Assembly (NCBI RefSeq): GCF_030272615.1
Contig: NC_081405.1
Coordinates: 316,503,541 to 316,563,540 of the forward strand
Direction of reading: 5' to 3'
DNA: 60,000 nt
Source of the DNA: Cryptomeria japonica
Taxonomy: Eukaryota; Streptophyta; Pinopsida; Cupressales; Cupressaceae
Shown here piece by piece: positions 12,401 through 25,825 of the stretch (position 1 is the stretch's first letter; each line of letters opens with the position of its first letter). The notes under the pieces are model-generated. The model ran no database searches. It worked only from the letters and a program-made list of their open reading frames with translations, and was not told where the DNA came from. The position numbers and the translations under genes are program-made.

Positions 12401-14318
12401 GTCTTAGTCCACCCTCTACAACTCTATATATTTCAAAAATAAAACTTGTAACACACACATAAAAAAGAGGGAAAATATTTGGTCTATTGTATAAGGGCTT
12501 GCCTAAGTTAAACTTTGGGTAGGAATTAACCTCCACCACAACAATGATAATTAGAAAAGAGAGTGTGTGCCTTATAGGGTAGAGGCTAATTTTGAAGTAA
12601 AATGTCGAATTGAAATAATATTACCTCCAACTTGATAATGGTGGTGATGCAATGCTCTTTAGATAAGGCCTTAAAGGGTTGATGTAATAGCACAACATGA
12701 TAAGAAATAAATGGCTTAATCATAAAATCACACTTGCATGTAGGTTGTTATATCTTGTTTCTCCATATTATTTACATCTAAAGATACTTGCTCTAATGCT
12801 TTCTCTCAAATTGATCTCTATAATGCTTGCTCAATTATGACTAAATAGAAATATTTAGAAGAAGGATCAAGCACCCTACTCACACTAAGAGAATCCAAGA
12901 GCTAGTAAATAGGTGAGTAGCTTAGAATCACAATGTCTCCATATTTCTTTAAAAATTTCTCGAGGGATTATATAGAACATAGTGGTGATCATTATGGGGA
13001 TTTTTAAGCCAAGTACCATTTAAGTCTTGTAAATTATGAGGAATGAAAACCAAATATATGGGTTATGAACATTTAGGTGCACTATCTAGATCATTACCAA
13101 AATTAGGGTATACAAAGATTAATTTTATGAATTTAGATGAACTCTAATAGTGGGTATCAAAACCTAATAGGCACCAAATCACTCATATCTAAGGTATATC
13201 TCCCAGCATTTACTTTAGAATGTACATTATTTAATTCAAGTTTAATTACTATATGAGGATTTGAACTAAGTCAAACCGCTATCCACAACCCCTTTTTCTT
13301 TCTTTATATTTGTAGGCAGTTGGTTGAGGAGCCACGACTGAAGATTCTAATAGAGTTGATGATAACAAACAGGTTCTGATTTCAATTGAGTGAAAAGTAG
13401 AGGATTAAGGCAACCTACCAGCCTAGTCTTGAGGAGTTTGCCTAAGTTTTTAATAGTGAATCATTGCATCTCCTTGATTTTCAAAATACCCCACTTGCAT
13501 GTCTTAGAGATATAGGACCAAGATGACCTAGCATCTAGGTCCTTACAATTTAGACTTAACTTTTAGGAATAGGTTATGATCTTGTCCTTTTTCTCAAATT
13601 CCTCTATTTGGCTCTATTTTCTATTTGCAATAGTCTATTATTACTATTTCACTTCAATTATCCATCTTTTCATCCCAACTTCACAATATATGTCCAATCT
13701 AAGCTAGAAAATGGGATATAAACAATACAAGTGTATCTAATAAATATTTTACCTATTTTCCTATTTGAATTGTGGCTAGATATATTGGACTCTACCCCCC
13801 TTTTTAATGTAATATTCCCTTAGGTGAGATTACTACTTTTATTATCTTAATTGGTGAAACCCTAATTTTCCCAACCATTACATTTTGTTGAACTCGTCGC
13901 TCTTACATTTGCAATAATTTTGATTGTGGTATCACTTCTAATTTATGTGAAATAAAAAATTAAATCTTTAACTCATATATGCAATTGAACTATATAAATA
14001 TAGAGGTTAAATTCATAAAAAATGTAATTTATTCTTCTAAAATTGACTTGTGGGCTGCACAATATTTCAATTATTTCTTCAAAATTATATTGAGGATATT
14101 CATAATAGAATTTACTAGATTTGATTAGTTTTCTATTTCAAATGTGATTAAATTATTTCTTAGTTAGATTTATTAAAATCTTATGTTGGATAATGTTTTC
14201 TTTTACTTTACATTACATCCTTTCATCTATAGTACTCCTTCATATGGCATCATTATGGTTTGAAAAATATTTTCCACTTGAAAATTTAATCTCTTAAAGA
14301 TATTATCCATGTTGTATG
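9487..14318. other. Unassigned AT-rich sequence between copia A and copia E
   Basis: I see no retroelement domain, LTR pair or long open frame in these 4.8 kb. The longest frames (for example 9871-10176 minus, 10721-10972 plus) have no recognisable motif and are AT-driven. A short (TTTA)n microsatellite lies near 11268-11283. This may be ancient element debris or host intergenic DNA. Confidence 0.5.
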
Positions 14319-15519
14319 TGTTAGTATAACCGTTGAACAAATGAGAGGGGGTGGGGTGAATCAATTGTTAACAAATTATGTAAATTAAAGCACTTAAAAC
14401 CTTATACTAGTATAACTGATTAAGAATTAAAGAAGAACTAAAAAGCATAGAATCAATACCATGCAACCATAACACATAACACCATGATTTGTACATGGAA
14501 AACCTTAGTAAGGAAAAACCACAGTGGGAAACCCTACCCACAGTCAGATGATGCTTTTGCAGCAAGTATATGATTATAATAGGGGTCTGCACGTGCAAGA
14601 AGGCACACTACCTAAAGTGTACTTCTCATCACAATGGATTCTCATTGACTACAGAGATGTCAACAACCTCTATATGTTTGGACTACAATCCAGAAAGAAG
14701 AACTGTCGGTGATAGTATCAAACATGCCAGATTATAGTTTTGGATAAGCTCAATATCAAAGGTCTAAAACCTCTTACATAAACCCAGCTTGATCACCTAT
14801 GATTGACCAAATCCTCTTCACAAATTATTATTACATTATTCGCTCCTTGCCCATCATACTTCTTAATCTACAATGAGATCTTCCATACATATATACCAGC
14901 CCCAGACCTAACCAATTAGGTTAGCCACACAAATGATAATACAATAGATCCATTCAATAATCCTAAAATAAAATCATAACACATATTGGCCTAAGGTCAA
15001 AAAAATATCATCCAATCAATAAAACATCCAGGAAGCGCATTGGAGAATCTACCAACACATTTCATGCAAATCGGTCAATAACCTAGATAGCACCATACCT
15101 AAATTAGTTCCACACACACCAAAGCAATGACAACAATTAATTGAGACATGGACACGATCACCATCAACATCCTGAATCCCTTCTAGAAGCTGCACCAACA
15201 CCACTTATGCATAACATCAAGGATCTTCAATAAAAAACTGTCAGTGAAACCCTTACCAAATCAATAAAGCAAGCTTACTAGAACATAAGATAGCATCCAA
15301 TCATCAAGTCAATACCAACTGACTAAAACATACTTTAGAAGAATATGAACCATGCATACAAACATGTTACAACAACCAGATCATACTAGTGGAAATCAAC
15401 TGATTATCTTCCAATCTAATCCACCTATCAGAAGCCGATAACCAACCAAAACAACAAGTGTTGACATCAATGACAATACATACATGTAACAAATAATCAA
15501 TTCCATCATATGGCCAACA
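14319..15519 (-). repeat. Copia E 3' LTR
   Basis: The 1201-bp LTR starts TGTTAGTATAACC and ends GGCCAACA. From its start to about 15155 it aligns with 55590-56434, sharing ACAAATGAGAGGGGG, AATTGTTAACA-ATTATG and ACATAACACCATGATTTGTA. The copia LTR core lies at 14494-14530. Confidence 0.88.
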
Positions 15520-15545
15520 ATCTCCCCCTTTGGCATTGATGGCAA
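15520..15545 (-). other. Copia E polypurine tract
   Basis: The minus strand reads ATGCCAAAGGGGGAGAT next to the LTR. Related purine boxes follow at about 15591, 15731 (one base changed) and 15797, repeating the four-box pattern seen in copia A. Confidence 0.82.
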
Positions 15546-15897
15546 CACTAGATGTGAAAAACATCCAAGTACCAAGAAAATGCCAAATTAGTCTCCCCCA
15601 ATGAAAGACCGCCAACAATATCCCTTGAAATGATATAGAAATGAAGCTCTGAACCAAAATGAACCAAATACTTCCATACTTCACCTAAGGAGTGCAATCA
15701 ATAAATAGCAATGGTTTTTCACATATATTCCTCCCACTTTGACAACAATGCCAAAGAATCAAAATAGAATAAATATATTGAAAACTCAAGGTTGACTACT
15801 CCCCCTGAGTAGTAGCATTGATCCATCAATTCGGATCAAAATTTAGCTCTGATAATGAATACCAGAATGATGCACAATTGCATCAATTAAGTCTCTA

Positions 15898-16375
15898 CCA
15901 GAGGGGTAGAAACCCCCAATCTGTCTCTCAAATACTCAAATGATTCCCCAGAAAAGGTTTCGTGAAGATGTCTGCTATTTGCTCTTTAATGTTCACATAA
16001 ACCAATGTGACTTCTTTTGCTTCCACCTTTCCCTTCAAAAATTTATACTGAGTGATATGTGCTTAGTCTTTGAGTGAAATACTAGATTCTTTGATATGTC
16101 AATAGCTACAAAATTATCATAATGGATAACTACCAGATCATTACAACTCACTTGTATATCCTTCAGCATCTGCTTCATCCATAGAACTTGAGTATAATTG
16201 GTTGCAGCTATAACATATTCAGCTTCAATAGTAGATAAGGAAATGCATGTCTGCTTCTTGCTGATCCATGAAACCAACTTCTTCCCAAGGAAAAATGCTC
16301 CACTGGAAGTGCTCTTTTAGTCATCAACATCACCTGCCCAATCTACATCTGTATATGCACATAAAGAAAATGTTA
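15898..16375 (-). pseudogene. Copia E RNase H fragment
   Basis: The frame 16277-16035 reads SWISKKQTCISLSTIEAEY, then YTQVLWMKQMLKDIQVSCND, IHYDN and KTKHISLSINF, a good copia RNase H with the LSTIEAEY core intact. Downstream of 16035 it continues out of frame with the KGKVEAKEVTLVYV-like and GLPPL-like end up to about 15900. Upstream it reaches back to DWAGDVDD, followed by a stop where Arg of DDRKST is expected. Only the last third of the enzyme is left. Confidence 0.87.
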
Positions 16376-19300
16376 CCAAAATTTTATCATGTCATCTAGA
16401 ATTTTGGTGACCTATTACAGGTCTTATGTATTATGGATAAAAGGTACACAAAATTCGTTTTCAATCTTGCTATCTTTATTGAATAAAAATGTATGTCGTA
16501 CAAATATCTTATTTTCAAAAAATGCATCTATTTGAATCAAAAGATATACATGAAAACATTTGCATAAAACACATTTTTATTCATAAAGATCAATTATATA
16601 TATGATCCCACACAAGATGTGGGAATAGTTGATAAAAAAATCATACTGATCATGGAAATATAAACAGAAGAGGAACAAAACAATGTATAGAGAAACGAAA
16701 GAAAGAACCTATCATTGCTTGATTAGGTTGATGAGTTCTAAAGAAAAATCTTTTGATCTGCTTCATTGGTCCAAGCATCTCATTTTTCACCCCATGTGTT
16801 GACCTGATACAAAGAGATAAATGTTTTGTTAGAGCTTCAGGTTATTCCTTTCACTCCTACATACATAAAGCTACCTCTACTGTGCATAAACTACTATATC
16901 ATATTCAGAATAGATCAGATCAATGCATAAAAGATGCCATGATATATCAGTAAGAACCATGTTTTCATCTAACTCATTTATTTCATGTGCAGATACAGGT
17001 TTTCATATGACAAATTTTATGTATACATGTTAAAATAGGCTCCTGAAGGGCTTGAGCTCAACATACATGCCATTACTCACATAGTGACACTAATCAACTG
17101 CCAAATAGGAACACAACCATATCCAAAGTCCCATGTACTATCACCGAATGACAATAAAAACTGTCATTCAATGACAACGCATACAATAGTGAATAGAAAT
17201 GCATCCCATGGTCGATAGATGAATAGAGTCATAATATGAGTAAATACAATATGGAAGGTTTCAAAAAGATAGTGGGAAACCTCATGACAAGTTCAAAGAA
17301 AAGAATATCTGACAGTAAAATAAAGAGCATCTTATAGATGGCAACGAAGGATATAGACAACTAAATCCATGTTCATACCTTAAATTGCATTTATAGTTTA
17401 AAAGGGGATAACTAAGGACATCTACATTCAAAGAATGGTGAACATTGACAGAGACAAAAAGTAAAAATAAAAATAAAATCAGTGACTTCTTGTGTAATAA
17501 TTTTTTTTTATGGTATTCACAAAAGTACCAAAGGAGAACAATGAAAAATAATAGTACAACCAATAGAAACATGAGCCATCAGATAGTGATGATAGCAGTT
17601 ACATAGCACGTTGGGATACAAAAGGCCTTCATAACACCCATACCATAGCAGTCCAACACAAATCATATGAATCAAAGCACATTATTAAAGGAGAGTAAAT
17701 AAAGTTACAACATTGGCAAAAATGATGGTTCATAATCACCATGCAACTATTATTATCACTATACAAATAACAGTCAAATAATCACTTCACTACCACATAA
17801 AGAAGACCCAAAACATAATAGAAAAGAGGAATCAATCTCAGAAGATATGACAGTGACTAATAAGAAGTCTATCAAGAGTTTTATAACATTCAACATAGTC
17901 TCAAGGAACCTGGAAAATAATAATAAGAGAAAGATGGTCTCAAAAAGACACTAAAAGAAGCATCAAATGTAGACAGGGGCTGAAAACAATGACTGAGAAT
18001 AGTAGATTTCTAAAGCAACAGACCATTCAAAATAGCTGAGCATACATACCATATACAACATTCAGGGTAGCAGTTAGAGCATAGAGATTGGTACCATGGT
18101 CCATGCAAAGTACAGGACGAAGAATAAGATGACTATCAAAGATGTTAAACAATCCTTGAAAGTTATCATGTCGTAGTAGTCAAAAGTGCAGTCACATGAT
18201 ATTATGGACAATCAGAGTACAAAGAAGCATAAATCATCACTCAAGGAAGAATATTACAGTCCATAAATGACATATCTGAGCTAAAATGGTTACTACTATG
18301 ATAGTGCATCATAGGAAAGAGATTTAAAGTTTGCAGCAGAACCAAATGCAGTAAATTGAAATTAGAGATTACCACTCTTTACAGCAGCATTATTAACATA
18401 TAGTAATGAACACAATGCAATATCAAGAAAGTAAATACATTGTTGGGAAAGTAGTTGAAAATAGTCTTCTCATGAACAACATATTTTATGCAGAGAGCAC
18501 CCAAGACTGCAAGTAATCCTAGATAGGGGTAGAAAGGAAATACTGAGCATCATATGATAGAGCACAATAATCAAGTTTGTAGTCTTTATACTCTAAAAGT
18601 ACAATCACAAAAGGAATATAAAAAAAAAACTCATGAAATTTAATTATTAGTATCACAACTAAGGCATGTATGAGTAATTATATGTGTAAGAGTAAGTTCT
18701 AAAGTAATCTAGGTGTTCGCAAAGAAAAATTCAGTCCTTATCATAGATTTTTAGTCACAAGAATTGTTTTCAAAAAGTTACAATGATTTCCAAAATAACA
18801 AGTGTCCTTGATAGTGAAGAGAATACATCACAGATTACAAAGAGAAGAGACAACGAGTTAAGCATTATAATTGTTTGAGCAAATGATAATAAATAGTGAA
18901 ACAACTATTAAGGAGCAGTACCTATACTTAAAGGATAGAGGCAATATTTAATATAAGCCATCAATAATGATCAATGGAGTCCCTACCAAATCAGATTTTT
19001 TAGTCCTTAAATGCAGCCTTTCAATAGGTTTTGACATCGCCAAAACCAATGAAAGAGATAAAAATATGCAATGAAGAGACAATATGCAGTTAGTATAGTG
19101 AAGAGGACATTATTGCAGTCACGATATACATTCAAAGTATTGTTTTAATCAAAGTTCACAACTTCATATAATATCATAGCAGAATAACACCCTTGCAATG
19201 GCAGCCACAATCATTAAAGGAATGTCATAGTTCCATGTGTATTCACAAACATAAAGGATAAAATAGAAACTTTAATCTTGGGGGTCTACAAAAAGAACAA

Positions 19301-19863
19301 GGAGTAGTCTTTTCAAAATTTTACTATCCAAACAATGACATAGTAATCTAGGTGTAACGTTACAAGAGTTGAATGGTACAAAGATAGTGCATAAGTGAAG
19401 AGATTTAATACACATTAAAAAATAGGTTCATAGTCACAGTCACTACAATAATGATAGTGAAGATAGATTCATATCAAAAGGATAGTCATAAATGATCACA
19501 ATAATGATCAACCATAGCCTCAAGAACAATCAAATTCAATCCTCAAGACAATTGGAAGTTTTGAAGACATGGGTTATCAAGTCAACAATTCCAATCATAG
19601 TGTTCAATATCAAATACATGATATAGTCACATTGATTCCATCATTTCTACAAAATCCAGATGTCACATTGGGTGAATTTTTCACAAAAATTAGAGAACTT
19701 CGAGACAAAAAAACCCAGTCAAAATTGCACAACCCAATTTGTATTTATCAATATACATTCACCAAAACATTTATCTTTTTGCATGAAAATTGAAGCATCC
19801 ATAATGTCAATGACATAAAAAAATCGCAAACAATTTAACAAAGCATACAAGGTTATTTTCAAG
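16376..19863. other. Unassigned sequence, left flank of G1
   Basis: No conserved domain or LTR pair was found. Its composition (many short AGTCATAA and ACAATAATGA-like words) resembles 42431-43254, which was contiguous with it before G1 inserted, as the CATAG duplication shows. The 74-residue frame at 19569-19793 on the plus strand has no motif I recognise and overlaps nothing else; it is not called as a gene. Confidence 0.5.
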
Positions 19864-19868
19864 CATAG
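19864..19868. repeat. G1 target site duplication (left), CATAG
   Basis: CATAG here is repeated exactly at 42426-42430, immediately outside the two ends of the G1 element. Five bases is the usual duplication length for LTR retrotransposons. Confidence 0.9.
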
Positions 19869-20590
19869 TGTAATGCCCCGCTAGGAACCCCAAAGGAACA
19901 CCACATCTAAGGGTGAAATATATATATATTTTTTTTTAAGTATAAATCATATGAAGTGCATTAATTACTACAATAACACTATAACAACACAAGCAAAAGA
20001 CTTACACCGGAATTCCTTAAGGGTTACCAACAAAGAATTAAACTAAAAGTTAAATTCCACAATTATGATTAATCAAATATTCCATCATTTACTCAAAAAC
20101 ATAATAAGCCATATGCAATAACAAATTATTCCATTTGAAAGATTGAAAGGATACAATATAATTTCTCTTCAATAAAGAATTTAAACTAACCATATAGAAA
20201 GTTGATAAATAACATCCAAACTTAGGATTACATTGATCTTCCAATACATGGCTCTCAATACATATAAAGTTTACAACCTAACCAAATTACAAGGTTACAT
20301 AAATTCATTTATACAATTGACCACATACGTCTCCAAAGACTAATAATCTCCACATGAGATAAAGCATGAGTCATGAACCACAGGAACACTTATGAAGCTA
20401 ATCCTCGCATGAAGGTACGAACAAGAACATCTGATGTGAAGTGACACTACCACCCAACCATGTTATTCCCAAAATGGAATCACCCCACCATGCTAGGAGA
20501 TAGTAGAGGACTCTCAAGGAAGCATAAGCATGACATGGTTGACAAAACAATATGACTCCATGACAATACAATACGACTCCACAATATTCC

Positions 20591-20672
20591 AAGTGACTCA
20601 ACATCACAATACTCAAGTGACTCGACATCACAATACACAAGTGACTCGACATAATAATACACAAGTGACCCT
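20591..20672. repeat. 24-bp tandem array in the G1 3' LTR
   Basis: Units start at 20591, 20615, 20639 and 20663, exactly 24 bp apart. Each begins AAGTGACTC and continues with ACATCACAATAC or a close variant; the fourth is partial. The 24-bp period makes a spurious 8-residue repeat on the minus strand. Confidence 0.9.
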
Positions 20673-21734
20673 AAACAAAGAGTGTCATCACATAGCTTAA
20701 GATGGTTACCATGGTAGGCCTCCATAGGTCCCGGCCCCCATTCTAACTTATCCTAGTAACCTTTCCTAAACCTCCGGCTTGAAGTAAGTTTCATGCGAAC
20801 CCTACCAACCCTTCATGATGAAAAGGTGGTCGGTTTGCCATTCTAGGCCTTCCCACTACACCTTGAGCCTATACGAGCACTCAACCATGCATGGGGTACA
20901 ATATCTTATATAATTTTTATAAACTACCCACCTCCTAATCAAATTATTAGGTTATCACTTATTAACTAACTTTTGAGGGGTTAACCTACCATCCACTTTG
21001 GGTGCGACCCCCACTCAAAAGCCACTGTCTCAAAGGACACTAAGCAAACATGGTCACTCCATGAGCACCCTATGATGAAGCAGACAACCATAACACCACT
21101 ATCCAAATACAAGTGGTCAAACAAGGACATACTGACTCTTGGTTAACCACAAGGAAAAGACACTACATGGTTAAGACAATGAGGTCATCATACATCAATT
21201 GATCAAAAGGTACCAAATATGCCAGAATAGGATGACTAAACCACAAATGAGAAATAATCACCAATAATACTCTTTGCAAGGAAAGCTAACATTGCTAAGT
21301 CCACACTCAGACAATCTTTGAGAAAATAGCATCGTAAACACTTGCAAATACCATTGATCGAAATTTGAATAAAAACACCCTTTAATTAATGCATCATTCA
21401 GAAACGTCATTCACTTCTATTTAATTTCCGAGTTCAATACACCAATATAGAATAAAATCCATATTAATTATTCAACCAAATAACAATATGAATTATATAA
21501 ACATGTGATCTATTTCCAAAAATACATCCAAATTTATCAATTTCAATTAATAATTCCAAAGCCTTGATTTCAATAAATAAATTTATTAAATCAATATAAA
21601 AATCACTTTATAACTACCATTAATATATAACATTAAATGCAACTTTAAAATTTGCTGCATTTAAAAAATAGTTAACAACACATTTAATTGTGCCACAAAT
21701 TATAAACGACAGACGAGGGCAAAAGCCTACCCAT

Positions 21735-21965
21735 GGTAGTGTTGGTGCTGCTAGTAGCAGATACTACTTGTCAGCAGTGTTCCTATCGCAAGTAGCAGGC
21801 ACTACCACTAGTAGTGCTTCTACCGACATGTAGAAGTCCTACCATCTGGTAGCAATGCTATCACGTAGTAGGACACTATCATCTGGTAGCACTGCTATCG
21901 CGTAGCAACCCTACCAACTCATAGTGTAGCTACCGCATAGCAGGACACTACCATCCCACATGGTT
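21735..21965. repeat. GGTAGC/GCTACC-rich cluster in the G1 3' LTR
   Basis: About 230 bp are packed with GTAGCA, GGTAGC, CTACC and CACTACC words in both orientations, forming many short interleaved dyads. It is GC-richer than its surroundings. The equivalent region of the other LTR (40288-40570) is longer and differently arranged, so the units have expanded or contracted. Confidence 0.8.
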
Positions 21966-23740
21966 GGGCTAGACCGCCACATGGGGAGGGGTGAAACTAT
22001 AATAAAACAATTTGTTATAAATAAATAAAAAATATATAATATAAACCAATACATCCCCTGTTCATTTCACGGGAGCACATACACAGTGCCCAAATCCAAA
22101 AATACAAAAGGATTATTTACCAATAAGGTAAATGGTTAATTAATAACACACAAGAGCCCCAATTATAAGGAGATTGGGCAATATAAAAATAATTTAAAAG
22201 ATAGGAGAAGGATTATAATAAATTTGTTCACTTCCATTACACGGGAAGAATTCCTTGCATCTTGCAAGGGAAAATAACTAATGTTTGCCAACATAAGCCT
22301 CAAATCTTGAGCAAATAGATACTAGAAAACACACAACAAACTAAATCTAATTCTTTCTATTCCAAATAGAAGAGATCATTCAAGAACTTGATTTTCAAGA
22401 ACAAATAACAAACATCTAATAGAAAGATGAACCTTTTCTTTTCCATATGCAAACATTTGATATCAATTCAACAAAATCATCAATCATAGAGACTATTTCT
22501 TTCATTCCAGTCATTCAACAAGAATTTACAGAGAGATTTATATTTTTCCAACATACAGGAAGCAATTAAAACATTCAAAATTAAATTGAAAAACAAGAAG
22601 AGATTATCCAACCTTCAAGCAAACCAGGAAGCAAATTGAATGGAAGAATCCCAATCTTGCAAACCAAAACCAATTCCAGCTCCTCTTCCAAAATAGTTTT
22701 CCAATTTTCTCCTTCAAAATTTTGTCTCCCTCTTCTCGTGAACTTCCAGGAATATATGGGAAAATATATTTCAACCTAAACTTTTGAGGTTAAAATTTTT
22801 TCCAACCAATCAGATTAAATTATTTAAAAAGTAAAAACAATCAGATTTACCTTTTTCCATACACAATTCTTTTCCAATAAAATAAAATACCAAAGTCAAA
22901 TGGAAAGGTAAAAGGAAAAGCTTTTATTTATATTTAATTTCCTATTTTCATAATACTTTCTTTCGAACATAAGAATTTAGTATTAAAATGGCAAGGCAAT
23001 CACTTATTTCTTTTCACAATATATTTTAATACAACTTTACACAATAAAATAAGCCAATTTAACCGTTTAATATAGCAAAACATTAATTTAGTCAAATCAA
23101 TAATCTCAACAACATAATAATTAACTAATTATGCCAACACAAATATAGCATCATCCACTCAATTAAATAACCATTTAAATAAACGAAAACACACAAAATG
23201 AGGAATGCTCAAATAATGATTCATAAGATGAGACACTAAAGCACTTTGACTCGCATACTGTTCAACCAGGGAAAAATGACTGACTGACAACACTCACATG
23301 AGTGTAACTGTGGTTCAAGCTAGCATTCAAAAGCTATCTCCTCCACTCCCATCGTACATATAAGGCATGCTCAAATCTATGAAACCAAGTGGAGTCGATA
23401 CCCTGTACCTACCTAGTACTTGTACTTGCAATGTCTTGCACCAAACAACCACACATGCATATTGTTGGTATTTTGGTATGGTTTTGTCATTGATGTCAAC
23501 ACTTTCTAAATACACCTACTTTGGAGATCCAGCAACGTTCATCGGCAATCAGTAAATTGTTCAAACAATCACCAGTATATGGTTAACCGATAGGATATAA
23601 TGTTCATCAGTACCTACAATGACATGGAAGACACTTGGTAATGTTGAAGACATCATGTGGACACTTTTCCTTGAAGTAATATCATTGGTATATTATTAGT
23701 TGCATAGTTGCTTTTACTGGCAAACAGGTCCAAATTATCT

Positions 23741-24055
23741 AGGGTTACACTAGCACTTTGGCTTAAGCAAATGTTGAAAGACATAAAGGTAAAATGCAAG
23801 GAACCTATTACTATACATTGTGATAACACTACAACAATTGATATATCTAAGAATCTAGTATTACATTCTAAAACAAAACATGTTTCTATCAAACTAAATT
23901 TTCTAAGGGAAAAAGTTGAAGAAAAGGAAATAAAACTGGTTTATGTGAATACTAAAGAACAACTTGCAAATATTTTTACAAAACCTTTGGCTAAGGAAAC
24001 TTTTGAGTATCTCAGAGATCAGCTCGGAGTCTTACCTCCACCAGTAGAGACTTAG
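23741..24055 (+). pseudogene. Copia RNase H C-terminal fragment in the deleted element
   Basis: The frame reads LWLKQMLKDIKVKCKEPITI, HCDN, ISKNLVLHSKTKHVSIKLNF, LREKVEEKEIKLVYVNTKEQ and ADIFTKPL-like ANIFTKPLAKETFEYLRDQL. It ends at a stop after PPPVET. This is the last ~100 residues of a copia polyprotein. The preceding LSTIEAEY core is gone. The frame is otherwise undamaged, but its upstream sequence is LTR, so it has no proper start and is not expected to make an enzyme. Confidence 0.9.
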
Positions 24056-24388
24056 ATAGTTGATGATTGTCATCAACCGGTAGAATTAAATGGACAAATC
24101 TTTTATTCCAGTATTTGATGAGGAAGCTACTTCTTAGGGGGAGTAGTTGGTATATTGAATTGGTTGGTATTTTGTATGAACTTGACCTTTTTGTGACTTT
24201 GGCATTTGATGTCAAAGGGGGAGAGATATATGGAAAAAAATATGCATTATCTTTTTGAGGATAAATTGGTATTGTAAATAAATCTTTGTATAAACACATA
24301 TTACTCCCAGGGGGAGAATTGGTTTTTGTACTTGGCATTTCTATTTTGGCACTTTGATGGTTTTTCCATCTTGTGTTTCCATCAATGC

Positions 24389-24400
24389 CAAAGGGGGAGA
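24389..24400 (+). other. Polypurine tract of the deleted copia
   Basis: CAAAGGGGGAGA lies one base before the 3' LTR (TGTTGGTATT at 24402). Earlier GGGGGAG boxes at 24137, 24216 and 24309 repeat at intervals of about 80-90 bp. Confidence 0.85.
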
Positions 24401-24401
24401 T

Positions 24402-25458
24402 TGTTGGTATTTTGGTATGGTTTTGTCATTGATGTCAACGCCTGCTAAATACACCTACTTTGGAGATCCAGCAACGTTCACCGGCAATCAGTAAACTGTT
24501 CAAACAATCACCGGTATATGGTTAACCGGCAGGATATAATGTTCATCGGTACCTGCAATGATATGGAAGATACTTGGTAATGTCGAAGACATCATGTGGA
24601 CACTTTTCCTTGAAGTAATATCATTGGTATATTCTTATTTGCATATTTGCTTTTACCGACAAATAGGTCCAGATTATCTAGGGTTACACCGATAGGTTTA
24701 TCTTTTCCAGATCAGCATGGCATGCTATGGAGATGATTTATTATTGTTGTAAATGCATTAAGCCAACATGTTTAATCAGTTATTGCATTGGATATTGTAT
24801 TATTTGTAAAATGTTTTTATTGTAATATCTTGTAAAGTCGACCTACTAAAATTGGTCTTAGGGTATGGTATAAATATAAGATCTTATTTGTAAGATCTTA
24901 TGGGGAATGCGAAAAAGATTTAAGGAAGGATACATGTGAGATCAAGCAGAGATATACACGAAGACATCATTTGAAGGTGAAGTTAGGTTTTTGTAGAAGC
25001 ATATCAGCATTACACTGGTACTGAATCCAACATATGAAGATGCTATTTTGTGTAGTACATTCTTATTGGATTTAACCATCCAACTGTAGTCAATGTCACT
25101 CCCAATTGTGTTTGAGCATTGAGCTCTAAGCTATTGGCCTTTCTGCATCTGCAGACCCCTCTTTATATACTTACTATCTGCAGTATTATCATGTGATTGT
25201 GGGTAAGGTTTCCCACCATGGTTTTTCCCCTTACAGAGTTTCCACGTACAAATATTTGTGTCATGTGTTATGGATGACTTTGTGCTTATGTTTCATGCAT
25301 TAATTCTTACTGGTATAGCAATTTTCTGTTAACAATGTTTACGGGCATACTTAACTGTCTTACCGGTAATAAGCATTAAAGTTGGTTAATAAGATTTTGG
25401 TTTGAATTTATTTGACAACTGATTCACCCCGCTCTCTTAGTTGTCCCCGGGACCTGCC
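24402..25458 (+). repeat. 3' LTR of the deleted copia
   Basis: Starts TGTTGGTATTTTGGTATGG, identical to the start of the 5' remnant at 23463. The copia LTR core (AAGGTTTCCCACCATGGTTT, then TTTCCACGTACAAA) is at 25205-25255, about 200 bp from the end. The CATAT duplication fixes the right boundary at 25458. Confidence 0.85.
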
Positions 25459-25825
25459 CATATAGACAAATATATATAAACAGACACAACATGCCCACTG
25501 ATGAAGGAGAATCATGAATCTCCCCTAACTCACTAGAGTGAGGGGTGGAAAATCATCCCCTCTCATCCCATACACTTGCAAACGTGCAACATATAAATAA
25601 CGCATCACATATATGAGGTAAAAGTGTTAGTCCATGATAATGATCCATAAAATAACATTAATCATAAGCAATGAGATACTACATGCAAACATACACCAAA
25701 AAACTAGATAGAGCATGAAATAACATCGCATAAATTCTAAATCAATACATAATAATGTTCCACTAAATAGTCAATGGAAGTCAAACATAGATACAAAAAG
25801 AATTTGATCGAGGAGGGGTACTACA

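Larger units (their letters stand above)
14319..16375 (-). mobile_element. Copia E: truncated 3' end of a Ty1/copia element
   Basis: This minus-strand fragment keeps the 3' LTR (14319-15519), the PPT and the 3' third of RNase H. It stops abruptly near 16375, where copia similarity ends within the YADVDWAGD region. No second LTR is nearby. The LTR is the same family as the one at 55590-56434, so the element is probably related to copia C, but it is not its missing half. The rest was lost by deletion or displaced out of the window. Confidence 0.85.
23463..25458 (+). mobile_element. Internally deleted copia element nested in the G1 3' LTR
   Basis: The 1996-bp insert is flanked by CATAT at 23458-23462 and 25459-25463; the G1 partner LTR has a single uninterrupted copy of this site at about 42060. 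It consists of the first 285 bp of a 5' LTR, a jump into the end of RNase H, the 3' untranslated region with four GGGGGAG boxes, and a 3' LTR of 1057 bp. The PBS, Gag and nearly all of Pol are missing. The right end reads CCGGGACCTGCC rather than the usual CCAACA. The first 285 bp of the two LTRs differ at about 20 sites, mostly transitions. Confidence 0.88.
19869..25825 (-). repeat. G1 3' LTR, interrupted by a copia remnant
   Basis: It begins TGTAATGCCCCG and ends GTACTACA. It is collinear with 38432-42425 except for the 1996-bp insertion at 23463-25458 and its 5-bp duplication, so net length is about 3956 bp. Two internal structures are shared with the other LTR: a 24-bp tandem array at 20591 and a GGTAGC-rich cluster at about 21735. 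Minus-strand frames such as 20398-20664 are translations of the tandem array. Confidence 0.93.

Noticed and set aside
13320-13400. Possible tRNA-like or gene-like patch near GGAGCCACGACTG
   Set aside because: No cloverleaf, no CCA-proximal T-loop and no coding frame could be supported by eye.
20591-20672. Short regularly spaced repeats as a possible CRISPR array
   Set aside because: Units are contiguous without spacers, and the context is a plant LTR.
20398-20725. Minus-strand frames with an 8-residue repeat (also 38923-39277)
   Set aside because: They translate the 24-bp tandem arrays in the G1 LTRs and appear in both LTRs; they are not genes.
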